DNA from: an uncultured Verrucomicrobiota bacterium
GTDB taxonomy: Bacteria; Verrucomicrobiota; Kiritimatiellia; CAJWTS01
Reading direction: 5' to 3'
Length of the DNA: 64,000 bases
NCBI GenBank assembly: GCA_913047795.1
Contig: CAJWTS010000009.1
Span: 1 to 64,000 of the forward strand
Made by a program: the position numbers and the translations under genes
Shown: positions 1 through 10,401 of the stretch, in pieces
Numbering within the stretch: position 1 is the stretch's first letter
Layout of the letters: the number at the start of each line of letters is the position of its first letter
Notes under the pieces: model-generated
Told to the model about the DNA's origin: nothing
Database searches by the model: none
The model's input: only the letters and a program-made list of their open reading frames with translations

Positions 1-416
1 ACAGATCCAGCACATCCAGGTCGCCCAGCAGGTTCGATATCGCCAGCGTGCGGAAATCGATATTCGACACGAGGGAGATGACATCCACCAGCCCGCTGTC
101 GATCAATGCCTGCAGATTGCTCCCCAGCGGCGCCAACTCGTCCAACGCACCCGTCAACAGATCCAGCACATCCAGGTCGCCCAGCAGGTTCGATATCGCC
201 AGCGTGCGGAAGTCGATGTTCGATACAAGCGTCGCCAGATTAATGAGGCCGCTGTCGGTCAGGGCCTGCAGATTGCTCCCGATGGGCGCAAGGTCGTCCA
301 ACGCACCCGTCAACAGATCCAGCACATCCAGGTCGCCCAGCAGATTTGAAATCGTAACCGTCCGCGTGTCGATGTTCGACACGAGCGAGAACAGGCCTCC
401 GATATCCGAGAGTTGA
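1..416 (-). repeat. 156-bp coding tandem repeat (52-residue unit)
   Basis: The sequence starting ACAGATCCAGCACATCC occurs at 1, 157 and 313, an exact period of 156 bp. The first ~55 bp of copies 1 and 2 and their last ~40 bp are nearly identical, with divergence concentrated in the middle. Copy 3 keeps about 30 bp and then degenerates. In protein the unit centres on VSNIDxRTxxISNLLGDL followed by LDLLTGALDxLAPxGSNLQ. Looser relatives of the SNID motif continue to about position 700. The period is a multiple of three, so copy-number change would keep the frame. The array probably continues beyond the left edge. Confidence 0.9.
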
Positions 417-3400
417 CCAGTGAGCAGATTCAGTGAGTCCAAACCGGTCAAGAGACCGGTGATCGCGGTCGTCTTGGCGTCAATATTCGAAACCGTAGCC
501 CCGAGATCGCCAAGGCTCGCCAGGCCGTCGATATTGCTGATCGCCCCCACCAGTGCGTCGATGGATCCGGTGATCAACGTAATATCGCCGATGCTGCCGA
601 CGATATTCGAGATGCTGATCGTGCGCTGGTCGATGTTTGAGACGGTCTGCGCAAGGCTACCCAGGCCTGAATTCAAAAGGGCGTCGATACCGGTTGAAAG
701 GCCGACGATGCCATCGAGTGCCCCGGTTATCGTACTCAGCACGATCAAATTCGTGCTGAGCGTGGCCAGGTCCGTCTCCATGCGATCCAGCGTGTTGCTC
801 AACGTCAGCAACGAGGCCAGCGTGACGTCCTGCGTTGTGACAACGGTCATCACGATCCGATCCTGATAATCAGGATCCCAACAGACCACCTGGTACGAAC
901 TCGGCGCGAAATCGAAATCGACGTCGTACGAATAGATGCCGGTCGCTCCCAACTGATTCATGGCGGACGGCCCCGTAACCGTGCCAAAGGCACCGTTCGA
1001 CACCACAATCATCACCTGACCCGGAGAGTGCGTTGCACGCGTTTTGTATAGAATCTCGAGGTTGTCACCCCGCTGGATCTCGGACGATCGATTCAATATC
1101 GTGGCCAGGTCAGACGCGACGTCGCCTTCAATAATCTCGACGAGACTGAGGATATTGGTCAGTGCGGGTGAAATGAAGCTAACCAGTAGATTCGTGGCGG
1201 ACTCCAGAATCGGGATAATGTCCAATGGGATCTGGCCGACGGCACCGGTCACACTCGTCTCGACGTCGCGCACAACATTGCTCAGGTTACGCAGGTCGTC
1301 ACGCACACCGGCGAAGCCGGACTGCACGTCCGCCTGAAGGCCGGTAAGGCTGCTGTTGATTGTCGCGAGATTCGTGTCGAGCCCGCCGATGCTCGCATTG
1401 ATATTGGAGACGGCGGCATCAATCGCTGTCAAAACATCCTCATCGGACTCCAGGCGAATCGTAAAACTCACGCCCGCGGTATACTTCACGCCGGAGAAGA
1501 CGATCTCAACCGTAGCGAAGAACACGTCACCATCCCCGTAGGTTGTCATCAGTGAGGTTTCCGTCGCGGAAACATCCCATGTCGACCAGAATATACCGTC
1601 GATATCGGAACCATTGGCGATCGTCTCGATAATCGTTCCCGAACTGTCGTAGATCGTAATAGTCGTGTCGTCGGGCTGCAGAACAAGGTCGCTGCCGTGC
1701 TCCATCCACGACTGAATCGTGTAGGTTCGTGCCGCCACGTTGAAGTTGAAGTTCGCGAGTACGCGATAGTCCGGCTCGATTTCGGACGGCGTCATATACA
1801 CGTCGATGGTACGCGAAGGATCGGCCCCCCACTGGAAAATGACCTCATCGAAGAAGTATTCGCGCGACCAGATGGTATCGAAGACGCCAAACGGGTAGAG
1901 ATTGGTTACGAACGGCCCCTGCAGACCGGAGGCGGACCAACCGCTGCTGTCAACGACACTGGCCTTATCGAGTGCGTTCGAGGTTGTTATGTCGCGGACA
2001 TTCCAGACGATTTCAAAGTAGCGTATATCGAATGCCGCATCGGAGTCGTCGAACGGCCCCAGAAAGTCCTTATCGAACCGGTTCGTGTAGGTCGCGTGCT
2101 GGACACGAATCCACGCGCTCGTGGATTGCACGTTGGGTGGTGTCCATGTGAACGCATTGGCGACGGGAATCGTCGCACTGTCGCCGGAGTCACTGACGGT
2201 GGATGTATTGATCTTGACCCAACTGGCCGGCGAGCGGTTGGGATCCAGCGAATAATACAGGTCGGCCTGACTCGGCCCACCCAGGGTCAGCCAACCGATG
2301 CCCCGCGGCTTAAGAGCGAAGACGTCGTTCTCGCCTCCGTTCGGACCGGTGATCGTATAGTTGGGCACAATAAAGAATGACGATTCGTCGCGCAATTCGG
2401 AGCGCGTATTGTGCTGCACAATGATGCTCGCCACCGATATCTGGTTTTGGATGAACCACGGCACGCTGAACGTATTGTTGGTCGAGTCAAACGCCACTGC
2501 GCCGTCAAAGATCTCGTTTGACGAAACGTTGATGACAAACGACACATTAAAATCGTTGACCATCGAACCACCGCGCAGCCACTCGATCAGCACGTCGTCG
2601 CCGACCTTGAAGAATCCACCGGGTGCCGGAGAAATAATCTGAATGATCGGTTCGGGAACAATCTCGAACGGTTCGGACTCGCCAAACGTGCCCAAGATAT
2701 CCGTAATTCGGATTACGATACCAGTGCCCACGGCGTTCGTCGGGATCGCCTCCCAGTCGTATGTCTCACCCGTCACACCCGTCGCAATCGGCAGGATCGC
2801 CCCGCTATCCAGGATGGCTTCGATCGTATTTGTGCCGGCCGTTCCAATCGCAAGCCATTCAATCTGGTTCGTCTCGCCGACGGCCCAGATGTCGAAGCGA
2901 TTCGGCCGGCTGACGCGGATACCATTGACCGTGAATGGATCGGAAACGTCCACCAGGCTGCCCGCTGATACGCGAATACGTGCGTTGGTTGAAGGCTCGA
3001 GGAACTGACCGATTGTCCATGCATAGATGTTCGAGACGCCGGAAGGCGGGAGGTTCTCGACGACCGGTGTTGCGTCGTACGAGACGCCTCCGTTCGCCGA
3101 ATACTCGATCTTCACGTTGTCCCCGGCTCCAGCGACCAGGAAGACAATCGGATTGGTTGATCCGATCGGCCAGTTTACAACCGCGGTCGGACTGAGAACC
3201 CGCAGGCCTTGCAACGTGAACGGCCGGGTGAAGGCCGTGAATCCAACATCGATCGCAGACGGCGAGTTTGTGATCGTGTATCTCAGTATCGCCTCAACCG
3301 TCGGATCGGCGTTGGTTGCAACATCATTCCATGGGAAAAGGCCGGCCGTAGCGGTCACCGGAAAGGAATTCAGCGGCGTGGCATCGTACGTGTCGCCATT

Positions 3401-6400
3401 GTCCACGGAGAGTTCGAATTTTCCAAAAGCCTGCGGGTCCATTCCGGCGTGCACCCATTGAATAAGCGTCGCGCCACCGATCGGCACGATGTCGTCGAGG
3501 ACCGGTGCCGTGAACAAGATGCCGCGCACGATGAACGGATCGGTGATGCCGACGACCGTTTCGGCCCCCACGCCACTCTCGATTTTCAACCGTGCAGCGG
3601 TCGAGGGATCGAGGAACGGACTCAAATCCCAATCAAACTGGTTAATGTTCATCCGGCCGAGACCCGTATTGAACGTTTGATCATTATTGATGACGCCGAT
3701 GAAGGTCTCAAACTCCAGCCCATCGCCGTCGTAGAAGATCCGCGCCTGGTTGGTCGGGTCAACCGCGCCCGCCGAGAGCCATTGGATCGGGTTCGTTGTT
3801 CCCACCGTCACGAGTTGCGCGTTCGTGGGGTCAATCGGCAGAATTCCGCGCACCGTGAAAAACGCATCCGACTCGTCGACGATGTTGCTGTATGCCGCGT
3901 GCTGATCCGCGATGCCCGTCAGTCGGTACTCCGCGCGGACCGTGGGCAGGGCCGGTGCGTGTGGCCAATAGCCGGCAGAGAGCCCGACGCCGCTCACGGG
4001 TGCAGCGTTGGTATACGTCAAGCCGCCATCATAGGTGATATCCAGGTTGCCCAGCGCGCCAACCGACTGCGCCTTCCATGACACCGCCGCGAGCACGTCG
4101 AGGTCGCGCGATTCGAAACCATTTGGATCAGTGATCAGGATACCCGCGATCGCGAACGACGAGACACCGAATAGATTTGTTGTATCGGCGACGGACTCGA
4201 CACGCACACCAGCCGTGGCACTCGGGGATTTCTCAACAATCCATACCACCTCATTCGTCTGGGGAGAGTCCACATTAGGTATGTCGATCGCAATCGGAAT
4301 CCATAGCGGAGTCGCAATCAGCGAATTGCTCGCCCAATATACATTGACGCGGTCCCCGGCACCGGCGGACTGCCACTTGATTGTGTTCGTCGCGTCGAGC
4401 AACCACTTGTCCGAAGCCTGCGGCGAGAGAACGTTGATGTCGGCGATCGTAAACGCTCCCGAGACACCCAGCACGTTGCTGTCTACAAGAGATGTAACTC
4501 GGACGCGCGCATTGGTAGACGGCTCGACCAGCACGTCCCAAAGATATACGTTGTTCGTCCCCGTAACGTTAGCCGTGCTTGCGATGATGTTGCTATATGA
4601 TCCCCCTCCATTGAGAGACACATCGATCGCCACGTTTGAGCCGGCACCGGAGGATTTCCATCGCATGTTAAATAGGTTGCCGACCTTGAGCGAGGAACCG
4701 GCCGGCGGATCGCTCACAAAGACACCGGCAAGCGTAAAGAAATCATCGGACAGATCCGCACCCGACCCCGTTGGCTCTCGAATAAGGATCTTCGCGCGCT
4801 CGGAAAGCATTCCCGACTGATCCGTCGGTATGCTCCAGTCATACGTATTCCCGCGAGCAGGCGATGGACTCGGAGCGAAGAAGGTCACCTCGTTCGTCGT
4901 ATGGACCCCACTTATATCGAAATCGATCAGGTCGATACGAACCGGACCAAACAGTATGCCCGCGTCCCAGACAATGCTCGTCGTTGTTCCGATATACCAT
5001 TTTTCGCCACCGTTGGGATCGACGACCTGAAACTCCCACCGTATCTCGAAGAAACTGTCCGAGACATCGCTAATCGTGGGGTCCTCGCCGTCGCGCACTC
5101 GGATCAACATCGTCTCGTTGTTATATAGGGTGTCGTTCTGACCCGGCGTCACCCAGTTCGAGTACACACCGACGTTCGGATAGTTCGTCGCGATCTCGGT
5201 CCAGTTCGTACCCGCGTTATCCGAGTACTCGACGATAATGTTATCGCTCACGGTGCCGGCAGAATCCCAGGTGATATCGTATCCAACACCGATCAACAGG
5301 GTTTTGTCGCCGACCTCATCCCCGTTCGGAAAGGTCACCACGACGCGACCGGCGGAATAGGCCAGTTGCACGTGATCCAGTTCGACCTGATCGGCGCCTT
5401 CCGATTTGTAATGCGCGCGCCATTTGAAACCGCCACCGGTCTTGGCATAAAACTGGCTGAAGAAGGTACCTATATTGGCGCTGATCAGATTCGCCGGCGA
5501 TGTATCCAGACCAAATCCCAGCCCCTGGGAGTTTGTCCATGCCTGGTCGGTGAGATCCCAGTAGTACCAGTTTGTTGCGTCACCTGTAATCTGATACTCA
5601 AGCGCGCCCGTACCTTCAATTAGGCCGTTGGTTGTTCCGAACCCAAGCAACTCGCCGTCAAACGGAAAAGGTACGGCCGGCTCAAGCGTCGGAACATCGA
5701 GCGGGAATGTGGAAATGTCGACGTGCACGCTCTGCAGGCGTGGCGTCAGTCGGTAATCTTCGGTATCGAATTCCACCCGGTACTGAAAATACTGTCCGCG
5801 CGGTATCGTATCGCCGATGATGTTGCCTCTGGAAAGGGTATAGTAGGAGAGGCTGTTCGTTTCGGGACCGAAGAACGGATCCGACAGCGGCAGCGTATTT
5901 CCGGATCGAACCTGGAACCGGAGGGTTACGGCACCCGACGCGTATTGATCCCATATCTCCTGCGACGTGAGTCGCCGTTGGTATACGGCGAGATCGTCGA
6001 TCCGTCCGTCGAACTTCTTGGCGAGATCAAACGCCGCCCCGATCACCGCACCCGCACCCGGCGTGCTGATTCCGCTCGACAGCGATGCATCCGAGATCGG
6101 CGTCCCGTCGATAAACAATCGCATCGACGTCTCGTCCACGGCCACGGCAATGTGTGTCCATTCCCCCACAACCACCGGAAGCGTATTCGAAATCACGACG
6201 GCGTTGTGCTGGAAATAAATGGCCCCATTCGTATCCGTTGCCAGGACATACCCATCGAAAGCAGACTCGCGCAGATCCAGAATCGTGCGGCTGCGAGCGG
6301 ACTCGGGGTTGATCCAGGCCAGCAACGTGAATACGGGCAGATCGAGCGAGGTACCCTCGGGAACAAGAATTCGCGAGGAGCCGCCGTTAAAGTCGATCGC

Positions 6401-9400
6401 TTCGTCAAATTTTCCCTCGGCACCCAACGTTGCAAAACTGATCGCACCGTCCGGCAATTGCCCGGTTACCTCGACAAGCACGCTGGTGCCAATCGGATCA
6501 TCCATCGGCCAGAGTGCTACCAGCCCATCGAAATCGGTCTGTTCGAGCGTATGCGCGGCTGCCTCGGACACCTCGATCACCCGATCATAAAGCGCAAGCT
6601 CATCGATCTGGCCAACCATCGTATCGCCCAGCCCATCGATTCCCGCGATCACGGCGTCGGCATTGATCAGGGACGACGCAACGACAACCACATGCTGCCA
6701 ACCGGCGCCCAACTCATCCGTGTCGTAACCATTGACGTAGATGGCGTCCGCGCCAAAACTGGGAATAATCCGGTCCCCGACAATCGAGATACGCTCTGAC
6801 CCGCTAAGCTGCAGTATGGCGTCGGTCGGATTCGCATTCTTGACCCAGAACTCCACCGATACAACCGAGCCGCAGTCGCCAAACGGGACCTGTTCACCAC
6901 CGGAAAAGTCGCCGGCATGGGTCCCGACCTGCGGATCCGACGAATCGTGACCGGCGGTGGCCCCGGCTCCGTGGTTGACGCCGACCTCATCAAACCAATC
7001 GTTGTCCATGTGCCAGAGATGGGTCAGCCCCAGCGTGAGCGGATCGAGTTCGTCAGCGACCGTTCCTGTAAGCACCGGCTTACCGAAGGACCCATTCGCG
7101 CCCCAGAACATATTTCCCCAGATCGCTGGACGATCTGCATCGAAGATGGACGAGACATACCGCGCCACGCCACGCACCTCAAAGCCGCCGCCAAAGTTTT
7201 CACCGATCTCTCCGCCCGTCAGGGCCCGATTCGCCGCGTAGATCGCCAATTCATCAACGACGCCGGAAAAGTACCGGTCTTCATCGCCATTCTTGCCGAT
7301 GTAGAAAGGCAAGGCCCCCAGACCCCCAAAAGCGGCGCCAATCTCGGTCGATGCGCGCCGGATCGCGTCGACGTAAAGATGAATCCAGGCCCCGCGCCTG
7401 ACGCCGGCCACGTGATGCCATTCGCCGTCATTGGCGCCGATGTCTCCCGTGAGTGCTCGTTTGGTCGCAAGGCTGTCCGACACGATGAACGCCATCGCGC
7501 CCGGCACGTCATTCGTGCCGTCGCTATTCACTTCGAAGGCGAAGTATCCGCTCGAATTATTCAGGGAAGACACGATCGCGCTCCGAACGGTCACTGAGTT
7601 GCGGAACCAGAAACTGAACGAGGCGTCGCGCAGTCCCGGCGACCCGTCCAGGTCCACGCCCGAGATAAACACGAACGAGTCGATGCCATCAAACGTACCC
7701 GATCCCGGCCCTACCCGTGACGACGGCACCGGCACAGCGCTGCCGCTCGGGGATCCGTTATTGCCTCCCGCCGAATCGACGATGGTCAAGGGCGACGGCC
7801 AAGCGCTTTCGTCCAGATGCCACAGCCCAACCAACGTGCCGTCCAGCACCGGAATAAATGGGCTCAAGTTCACTGGACCAAGCGAAGAGAAATCTCGGCG
7901 ACGTATCTCGTCTCCATACATTTCGCTCCGCTCTTTGTCAAAGGTCCCCAGCATAAACAGGTCGCCCGTATCGTCGACGATGTTGGTGACACCGTTAAAC
8001 GTAACCGTCACGCTTTCCACGATCGGTGTCGCGTCGCCGTCGCCCTCGAGGAAGACCCGGTACTGGAAGTAGGGGTTGACCGGAACGGTCGCAAGGGTGG
8101 AACCGGCGGCAGACGTGAAGAACGAATTGGGCCCGGTCGGCCCGGTGAAATCGTTCGTGACAGGGATTGTGTCCCCTGATCGAGCCTGAAACTTTACCCT
8201 GCCGCCAACCGTTCGACGCCCACGCACGAAATGTTTCTTCACGTCTCCGGATTCCAGGACACGGGAATCGTAAAGCGCTACGTCATCCAGTAGCCCCTCG
8301 AAGTAATCGTCCGCGGCTTCACCGAGCGAGACGCTGTTGGCATCGATCGGATCGTCCGCCGTAACAACGACATGGTTCCAGCCTTCGCGCAGGAGGCTGT
8401 TGCCGACGACGCCGTTCACATATACAACCGAATTCGAGAATCCCACGGATACCACGACGCGATCCTCGAACTTGATATAAATGGAATTATTGACGAGTTC
8501 AAGAATGCTGCCGGAACGCTCGTCCGTCTTCATCCAAAACTCAACGGTCTTGATCGCCGTGTCGGAATCCCCCGAATATTCAAGATCACCAACCGTGACA
8601 ACCGAGTTCGAGCCATTAAACACGCCGCTCCCCCGTCCCGCCTTCGCCAGCGGTGTAAAGGTGGCGTCATTCGGGGTGGTGCCCGAGTTCCCATTCCCGG
8701 TCTCATCCGCCCAGTTATTGTTCATTAACCACGCCGCCGCCATGTTTGCCTCCGAGAGATCCAACTGCGTGTCAGACTCCCAGGCAATGAGATCCCAGGC
8801 ACCGGCGAACCCGGGAGCCATCAGGCGCGACGTAAACGTTCCATAGCGGTAAAATCCCCCGTTATCGCGCTTGGCCAGACCGATATACGGTGTGTCGACT
8901 TCGGCTGGAGTTAGATCAATCTTCACGCGTTGTTCGGCCGCCAGAAAGTCGTCAACAAGATCATCGGTCGCTCGCGTTCGGGTTCCAAATATTCCAATTG
9001 CATCAATCAGGGGCGCCTGAAGCTTATCCTGCGACGTCTCCATCTGGATGCGATACTGAATGAAGCGATCCGTATTGGTAAAGCTACCTGCCGTGACAAG
9101 CGCTTCGTTGTCAGCCGTGTAAGAAGAGTTGGTCGTCCCGTCCGGACCCACGAACGCCGCCGTCAGGTTCGTCGTTTGGCCGGATCGAATCTGAAATATC
9201 AGGCTCCGCGGATCGGAGAAGTACAGGCTGGTGACCTCCTCCGCAGCGAGCGCGCGATTGAATACCATCGCGTTATCAAAGAGGGCATCGGCCTCGAGCC
9301 CCGACGAGCGATAGTCGTAGCCAATTCGGAATTTATGGGCCGGACTGAGCGCTCCGACGAGCCCGGTCCCGGATCCGCCAAGGACGCCGTCGATGTAAAC

Positions 9401-10216
9401 ACGAGTATCGCCGGTCGAGCCCAGCCACGTCATGACGACGAAATGCCATACGTCCTCAGACAGCACTGATGATGTCCCGAAAAGAGCCTGGTCGTCAACG
9501 TAGGGCAACACCTGCCCGCCTGGGGCGCCCAACATCCCGATTCGGAAACCTGTACTGCCAGCGGAGAGAAATATCGACTGGTAAAGCGTGATCGCTCTCG
9601 GCTTCATCCATATGGCGAGCGTGAACTCGGCACCACCCAGAAGTACAGGGTTCGGAAGCTGCACGTAGTCGTCATTCCCGTCCAGATTGGCAGCATGACT
9701 GCCCCTGATCGCGTCCGATGAGAAAGTCGCTCCGTTTTCCGCAGTAGCTTCGTCTCCTGACACCACGTCGATCCATTCGTCGTTGTCCATCCTGAGCCAG
9801 GCAATGAGCGTCGGGTCGGTGACAAAATCCGCATTGGCAACACTTGCGTGAATATATTGCCATTCATTCAGACCAATTCCACCGTCGTGAAGCCTCGAAA
9901 CAAAAATACCGGGGCCCTGAAACTGACCAGCGGCCTTCAACAGCGTCATGACCGCGTCGGTACCCATTGTGGCGCCAACTACGTTCGTCCCATCCTGCGT
10001 ATAGTCCGCAATCGTATTGTGATGACGGAAATCCGGCTGGATCACCAACTTGCCGACGCCATCCGCGACCTCGATCAGCCCCGGGTCGGAAGGCGTGTAG
10101 TCGATCGGAAGACTCAGCGGCCAGTCGTTGGTTTCGACAGCGACGGCTTTCCAGAGCGCGAGCGATATGATCGCGGCACAGGGCAACCAGATCAGTAGTC
10201 TTCGTTCACGCATCAT
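1..10216 (-). CDS. Giant LamG / Kre9-like repeat surface protein (3' end outside window)
   Basis: One frame stays open from the ATG at 10216 to the left edge, at least 3405 codons with no stop in the window. The start reads ATGATGCGT, with purine-rich GGAG and AAGG before it. Residues 1-27 form a Sec signal peptide (MMRERR, then a hydrophobic core ending in AVA). About five LamG/concanavalin-like domains follow, at roughly residues 136-333, 486-652, 793-1001, 1073-1213 and 1225-1424. They show the usual L-x-x-W-x-x-D entry and an 'LALYDR'-type exit, and are joined by linkers with an FQxRSG...QYR pattern. About eleven Ig-like modules of the Kre9/KNH type occupy roughly 1620-2640 (for example DPNGGEKWYIGTT). 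A poorly characterised segment (about 2710-2920) and a coiled-coil-like repeat tail (from about 2920) complete the visible part. It is probably secreted and surface-attached, as an adhesin or glycan-binding protein. The C-terminal anchor, if any, lies outside the window. Confidence 0.88.
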   Translation of the reverse strand, partial: MMRERRLLIWLPCAAIISLALWKAVAVETNDWPLSLPIDYTPSDPGLIEVADGVGKLVIQPDFRHHNTIADYTQDGTNVVGATMGTDAVMTLLKAAGQFQGPGIFVSRLHDGGIGLNEWQYIHASVANADFVTDPTLIAWLRMDNDEWIDVVSGDEATAENGATFSSDAIRGSHAANLDGNDDYVQLPNPVLLGGAEFTLAIWMKPRAITLYQSIFLSAGSTGFRIGMLGAPGGQVLPYVDDQALFGTSSVLSEDVWHFVVMTWLGSTGDTRVYIDGVLGGSGTGLVGALSPAHKFRIGYDYRSSGLEADALFDNAMVFNRALAAEEVTSLYFSDPRSLIFQIRSGQTTNLTAAFVGPDGTTNSSYTADNEALVTAGSFTNTDRFIQYRIQMETSQDKLQAPLIDAIGIFGTRTRATDDLVDDFLAAEQRVKIDLTPAEVDTPYIGLAKRDNGGFYRYGTFTSRLMAPGFAGAWDLIAWESDTQLDLSEANMAAAWLMNNNWADETGNGNSGTTPNDATFTPLAKAGRGSGVFNGSNSVVTVGDLEYSGDSDTAIKTVEFWMKTDERSGSILELVNNSIYIKFEDRVVVSVGFSNSVVYVNGVVGNSLLREGWNHVVVTADDPIDANSVSLGEAADDYFEGLLDDVALYDSRVLESGDVKKHFVRGRRTVGGRVKFQARSGDTIPVTNDFTGPTGPNSFFTSAAGSTLATVPVNPYFQYRVFLEGDGDATPIVESVTVTFNGVTNIVDDTGDLFMLGTFDKERSEMYGDEIRRRDFSSLGPVNLSPFIPVLDGTLVGLWHLDESAWPSPLTIVDSAGGNNGSPSGSAVPVPSSRVGPGSGTFDGIDSFVFISGVDLDGSPGLRDASFSFWFRNSVTVRSAIVSSLNNSSGYFAFEVNSDGTNDVPGAMAFIVSDSLATKRALTGDIGANDGEWHHVAGVRRGAWIHLYVDAIRRASTEIGAAFGGLGALPFYIGKNGDEDRYFSGVVDELAIYAANRALTGGEIGENFGGGFEVRGVARYVSSIFDADRPAIWGNMFWGANGSFGKPVLTGTVADELDPLTLGLTHLWHMDNDWFDEVGVNHGAGATAGHDSSDPQVGTHAGDFSGGEQVPFGDCGSVVSVEFWVKNANPTDAILQLSGSERISIVGDRIIPSFGADAIYVNGYDTDELGAGWQHVVVVASSLINADAVIAGIDGLGDTMVGQIDELALYDRVIEVSEAAAHTLEQTDFDGLVALWPMDDPIGTSVLVEVTGQLPDGAISFATLGAEGKFDEAIDFNGGSSRILVPEGTSLDLPVFTLLAWINPESARSRTILDLRESAFDGYVLATDTNGAIYFQHNAVVISNTLPVVVGEWTHIAVAVDETSMRLFIDGTPISDASLSSGISTPGAGAVIGAAFDLAKKFDGRIDDLAVYQRRLTSQEIWDQYASGAVTLRFQVRSGNTLPLSDPFFGPETNSLSYYTLSRGNIIGDTIPRGQYFQYRVEFDTEDYRLTPRLQSVHVDISTFPLDVPTLEPAVPFPFDGELLGFGTTNGLIEGTGALEYQITGDATNWYYWDLTDQAWTNSQGLGFGLDTSPANLISANIGTFFSQFYAKTGGGFKWRAHYKSEGADQVELDHVQLAYSAGRVVVTFPNGDEVGDKTLLIGVGYDITWDSAGTVSDNIIVEYSDNAGTNWTEIATNYPNVGVYSNWVTPGQNDTLYNNETMLIRVRDGEDPTISDVSDSFFEIRWEFQVVDPNGGEKWYIGTTTSIVWDAGILFGPVRIDLIDFDISGVHTTNEVTFFAPSPSPARGNTYDWSIPTDQSGMLSERAKILIREPTGSGADLSDDFFTLAGVFVSDPPAGSSLKVGNLFNMRWKSSGAGSNVAIDVSLNGGGSYSNIIASTANVTGTNNVYLWDVLVEPSTNARVRVTSLVDSNVLGVSGAFTIADINVLSPQASDKWLLDATNTIKWQSAGAGDRVNVYWASNSLIATPLWIPIAIDIPNVDSPQTNEVVWIVEKSPSATAGVRVESVADTTNLFGVSSFAIAGILITDPNGFESRDLDVLAAVSWKAQSVGALGNLDITYDGGLTYTNAAPVSGVGLSAGYWPHAPALPTVRAEYRLTGIADQHAAYSNIVDESDAFFTVRGILPIDPTNAQLVTVGTTNPIQWLSAGAVDPTNQARIFYDGDGLEFETFIGVINNDQTFNTGLGRMNINQFDWDLSPFLDPSTAARLKIESGVGAETVVGITDPFIVRGILFTAPVLDDIVPIGGATLIQWVHAGMDPQAFGKFELSVDNGDTYDATPLNSFPVTATAGLFPWNDVATNADPTVEAILRYTITNSPSAIDVGFTAFTRPFTLQGLRVLSPTAVVNWPIGSTNPIVFLVAGAGDNVKIEYSANGGVSYDATPVVENLPPSGVSNIYAWTIGQFLEPSTNARIRVSAGSLVDVSDPFTVNGIRVSRPNRFDIWAVGETNQIEWLAIGTAGTNTIEAILDSGAILPIATGVTGETYDWEAIPTNAVGTGIVIRITDILGTFGESEPFEIVPEPIIQIISPAPGGFFKVGDDVLIEWLRGGSMVNDFNVSFVINVSSNEIFDGAVAFDSTNNTFSVPWFIQNQISVASIIVQHNTRSELRDESSFFIVPNYTITGPNGGENDVFALKPRGIGWLTLGGPSQADLYYSLDPNRSPASWVKINTSTVSDSGDSATIPVANAFTWTPPNVQSTSAWIRVQHATYTNRFDKDFLGPFDDSDAAFDIRYFEIVWNVRDITTSNALDKASVVDSSGWSASGLQGPFVTNLYPFGVFDTIWSREYFFDEVIFQWGADPSRTIDVYMTPSEIEPDYRVLANFNFNVAARTYTIQSWMEHGSDLVLQPDDTTITIYDSSGTIIETIANGSDIDGIFWSTWDVSATETSLMTTYGDGDVFFATVEIVFSGVKYTAGVSFTIRLESDEDVLTAIDAAVSNINASIGGLDTNLATINSSLTGLQADVQSGFAGVRDDLRNLSNVVRDVETSVTGAVGQIPLDIIPILESATNLLVSFISPALTNILSLVEIIEGDVASDLATILNRSSEIQRGDNLEILYKTRATHSPGQVMIVVSNGAFGTVTGPSAMNQLGATGIYSYDVDFDFAPSSYQVVCWDPDYQDRIVMTVVTTQDVTLASLLTLSNTLDRMETDLATLSTNLIVLSTITGALDGIVGLSTGIDALLNSGLGSLAQTVSNIDQRTISISNIVGSIGDITLITGSIDALVGAISNIDGLASLGDLGATVSNIDAKTTAITGLLTGLDSLNLLTGQLSDIGGLFSLVSNIDTRTVTISNLLGDLDVLDLLTGALDDLAPIGSNLQALTDSGLINLATLVSNIDFRTLAISNLLGDLDVLDLLTGALDELAPLGSNLQALIDSGLVDVISLVSNIDFRTLAISNLLGDLDVLDL
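2290..5350 (-). repeat. Array of about eleven Kre9/KNH-like Ig modules inside the giant gene
   Basis: Roughly 300-bp protein-level repeats begin near 5345, 5035, 4730, 4445, 4145, 3850, 3530, 3215, 2935, 2650 and 2370. Each opens with a variant of hydrophobic-xx-P-N-G-G-E-x-W-x-x-G followed by I-x-W-x-x-x-G. Each closes with a segment like 'ARVRVTS...SDPFTVxGI'. This matches the Kre9/KNH-like beta-sandwich family common in secreted bacterial multidomain proteins. The DNA copies are strongly diverged, so the array is old, unlike the 156-bp repeats at the left edge. Confidence 0.75.
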
Positions 10217-10288
10217 TACCTTGCTTCTCCCTCTTCCGCTGTCGATCCATTCCATTCACAATGCAACACGGTCAAAATCGTAGCAGAG

Positions 10289-10302
10289 CACGACATATCG
10301 TG
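10289..10302. promoter_or_regulatory. 14-bp inverted repeat upstream of the giant gene
   Basis: CACGACATATCGTG has perfect 5-bp arms (CACGA/TCGTG) around a 4-base centre. It lies about 75 bp before the ATG of the giant LamG gene, in a 185-bp gap otherwise free of genes. It could be an operator. No partner protein can be assigned and no convincing -35/-10 pair was found beside it. Confidence 0.3.
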
Positions 10303-10344
10303 TGTCATGGAATTGTGAAAAAACTGTGAAAATAGGAGGACTTC

Positions 10345-10362
10345 AAATGTCCGAAATGTCCG
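10345..10362. promoter_or_regulatory. Tandem 9-bp direct repeat, possible response-regulator site
   Basis: AAATGTCCG occurs twice in a row upstream of the giant gene. The 12-mer AATGTCCGAAAT formed at the junction is also found at 18842-18853 (opposite strand), directly before the secretin-operon -35 box. OmpR-family regulators commonly bind short direct repeats, and such a regulator is encoded at 10814-11521. The link is inference. Confidence 0.4.
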
Positions 10363-10401
10363 ACGCGAAACAGGGAACGGGCGATCGATGCGACGGGGCG
10401 A

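Noticed and set aside
1-416. CRISPR array
   Set aside because: Repeats are 156 bp, coding and without spacers of uniform length.
3209-6799. Plus-strand frames of 290, 261 and 358 codons
   Set aside because: They lie opposite the continuous minus frame of the giant gene and contain no recognisable domain.
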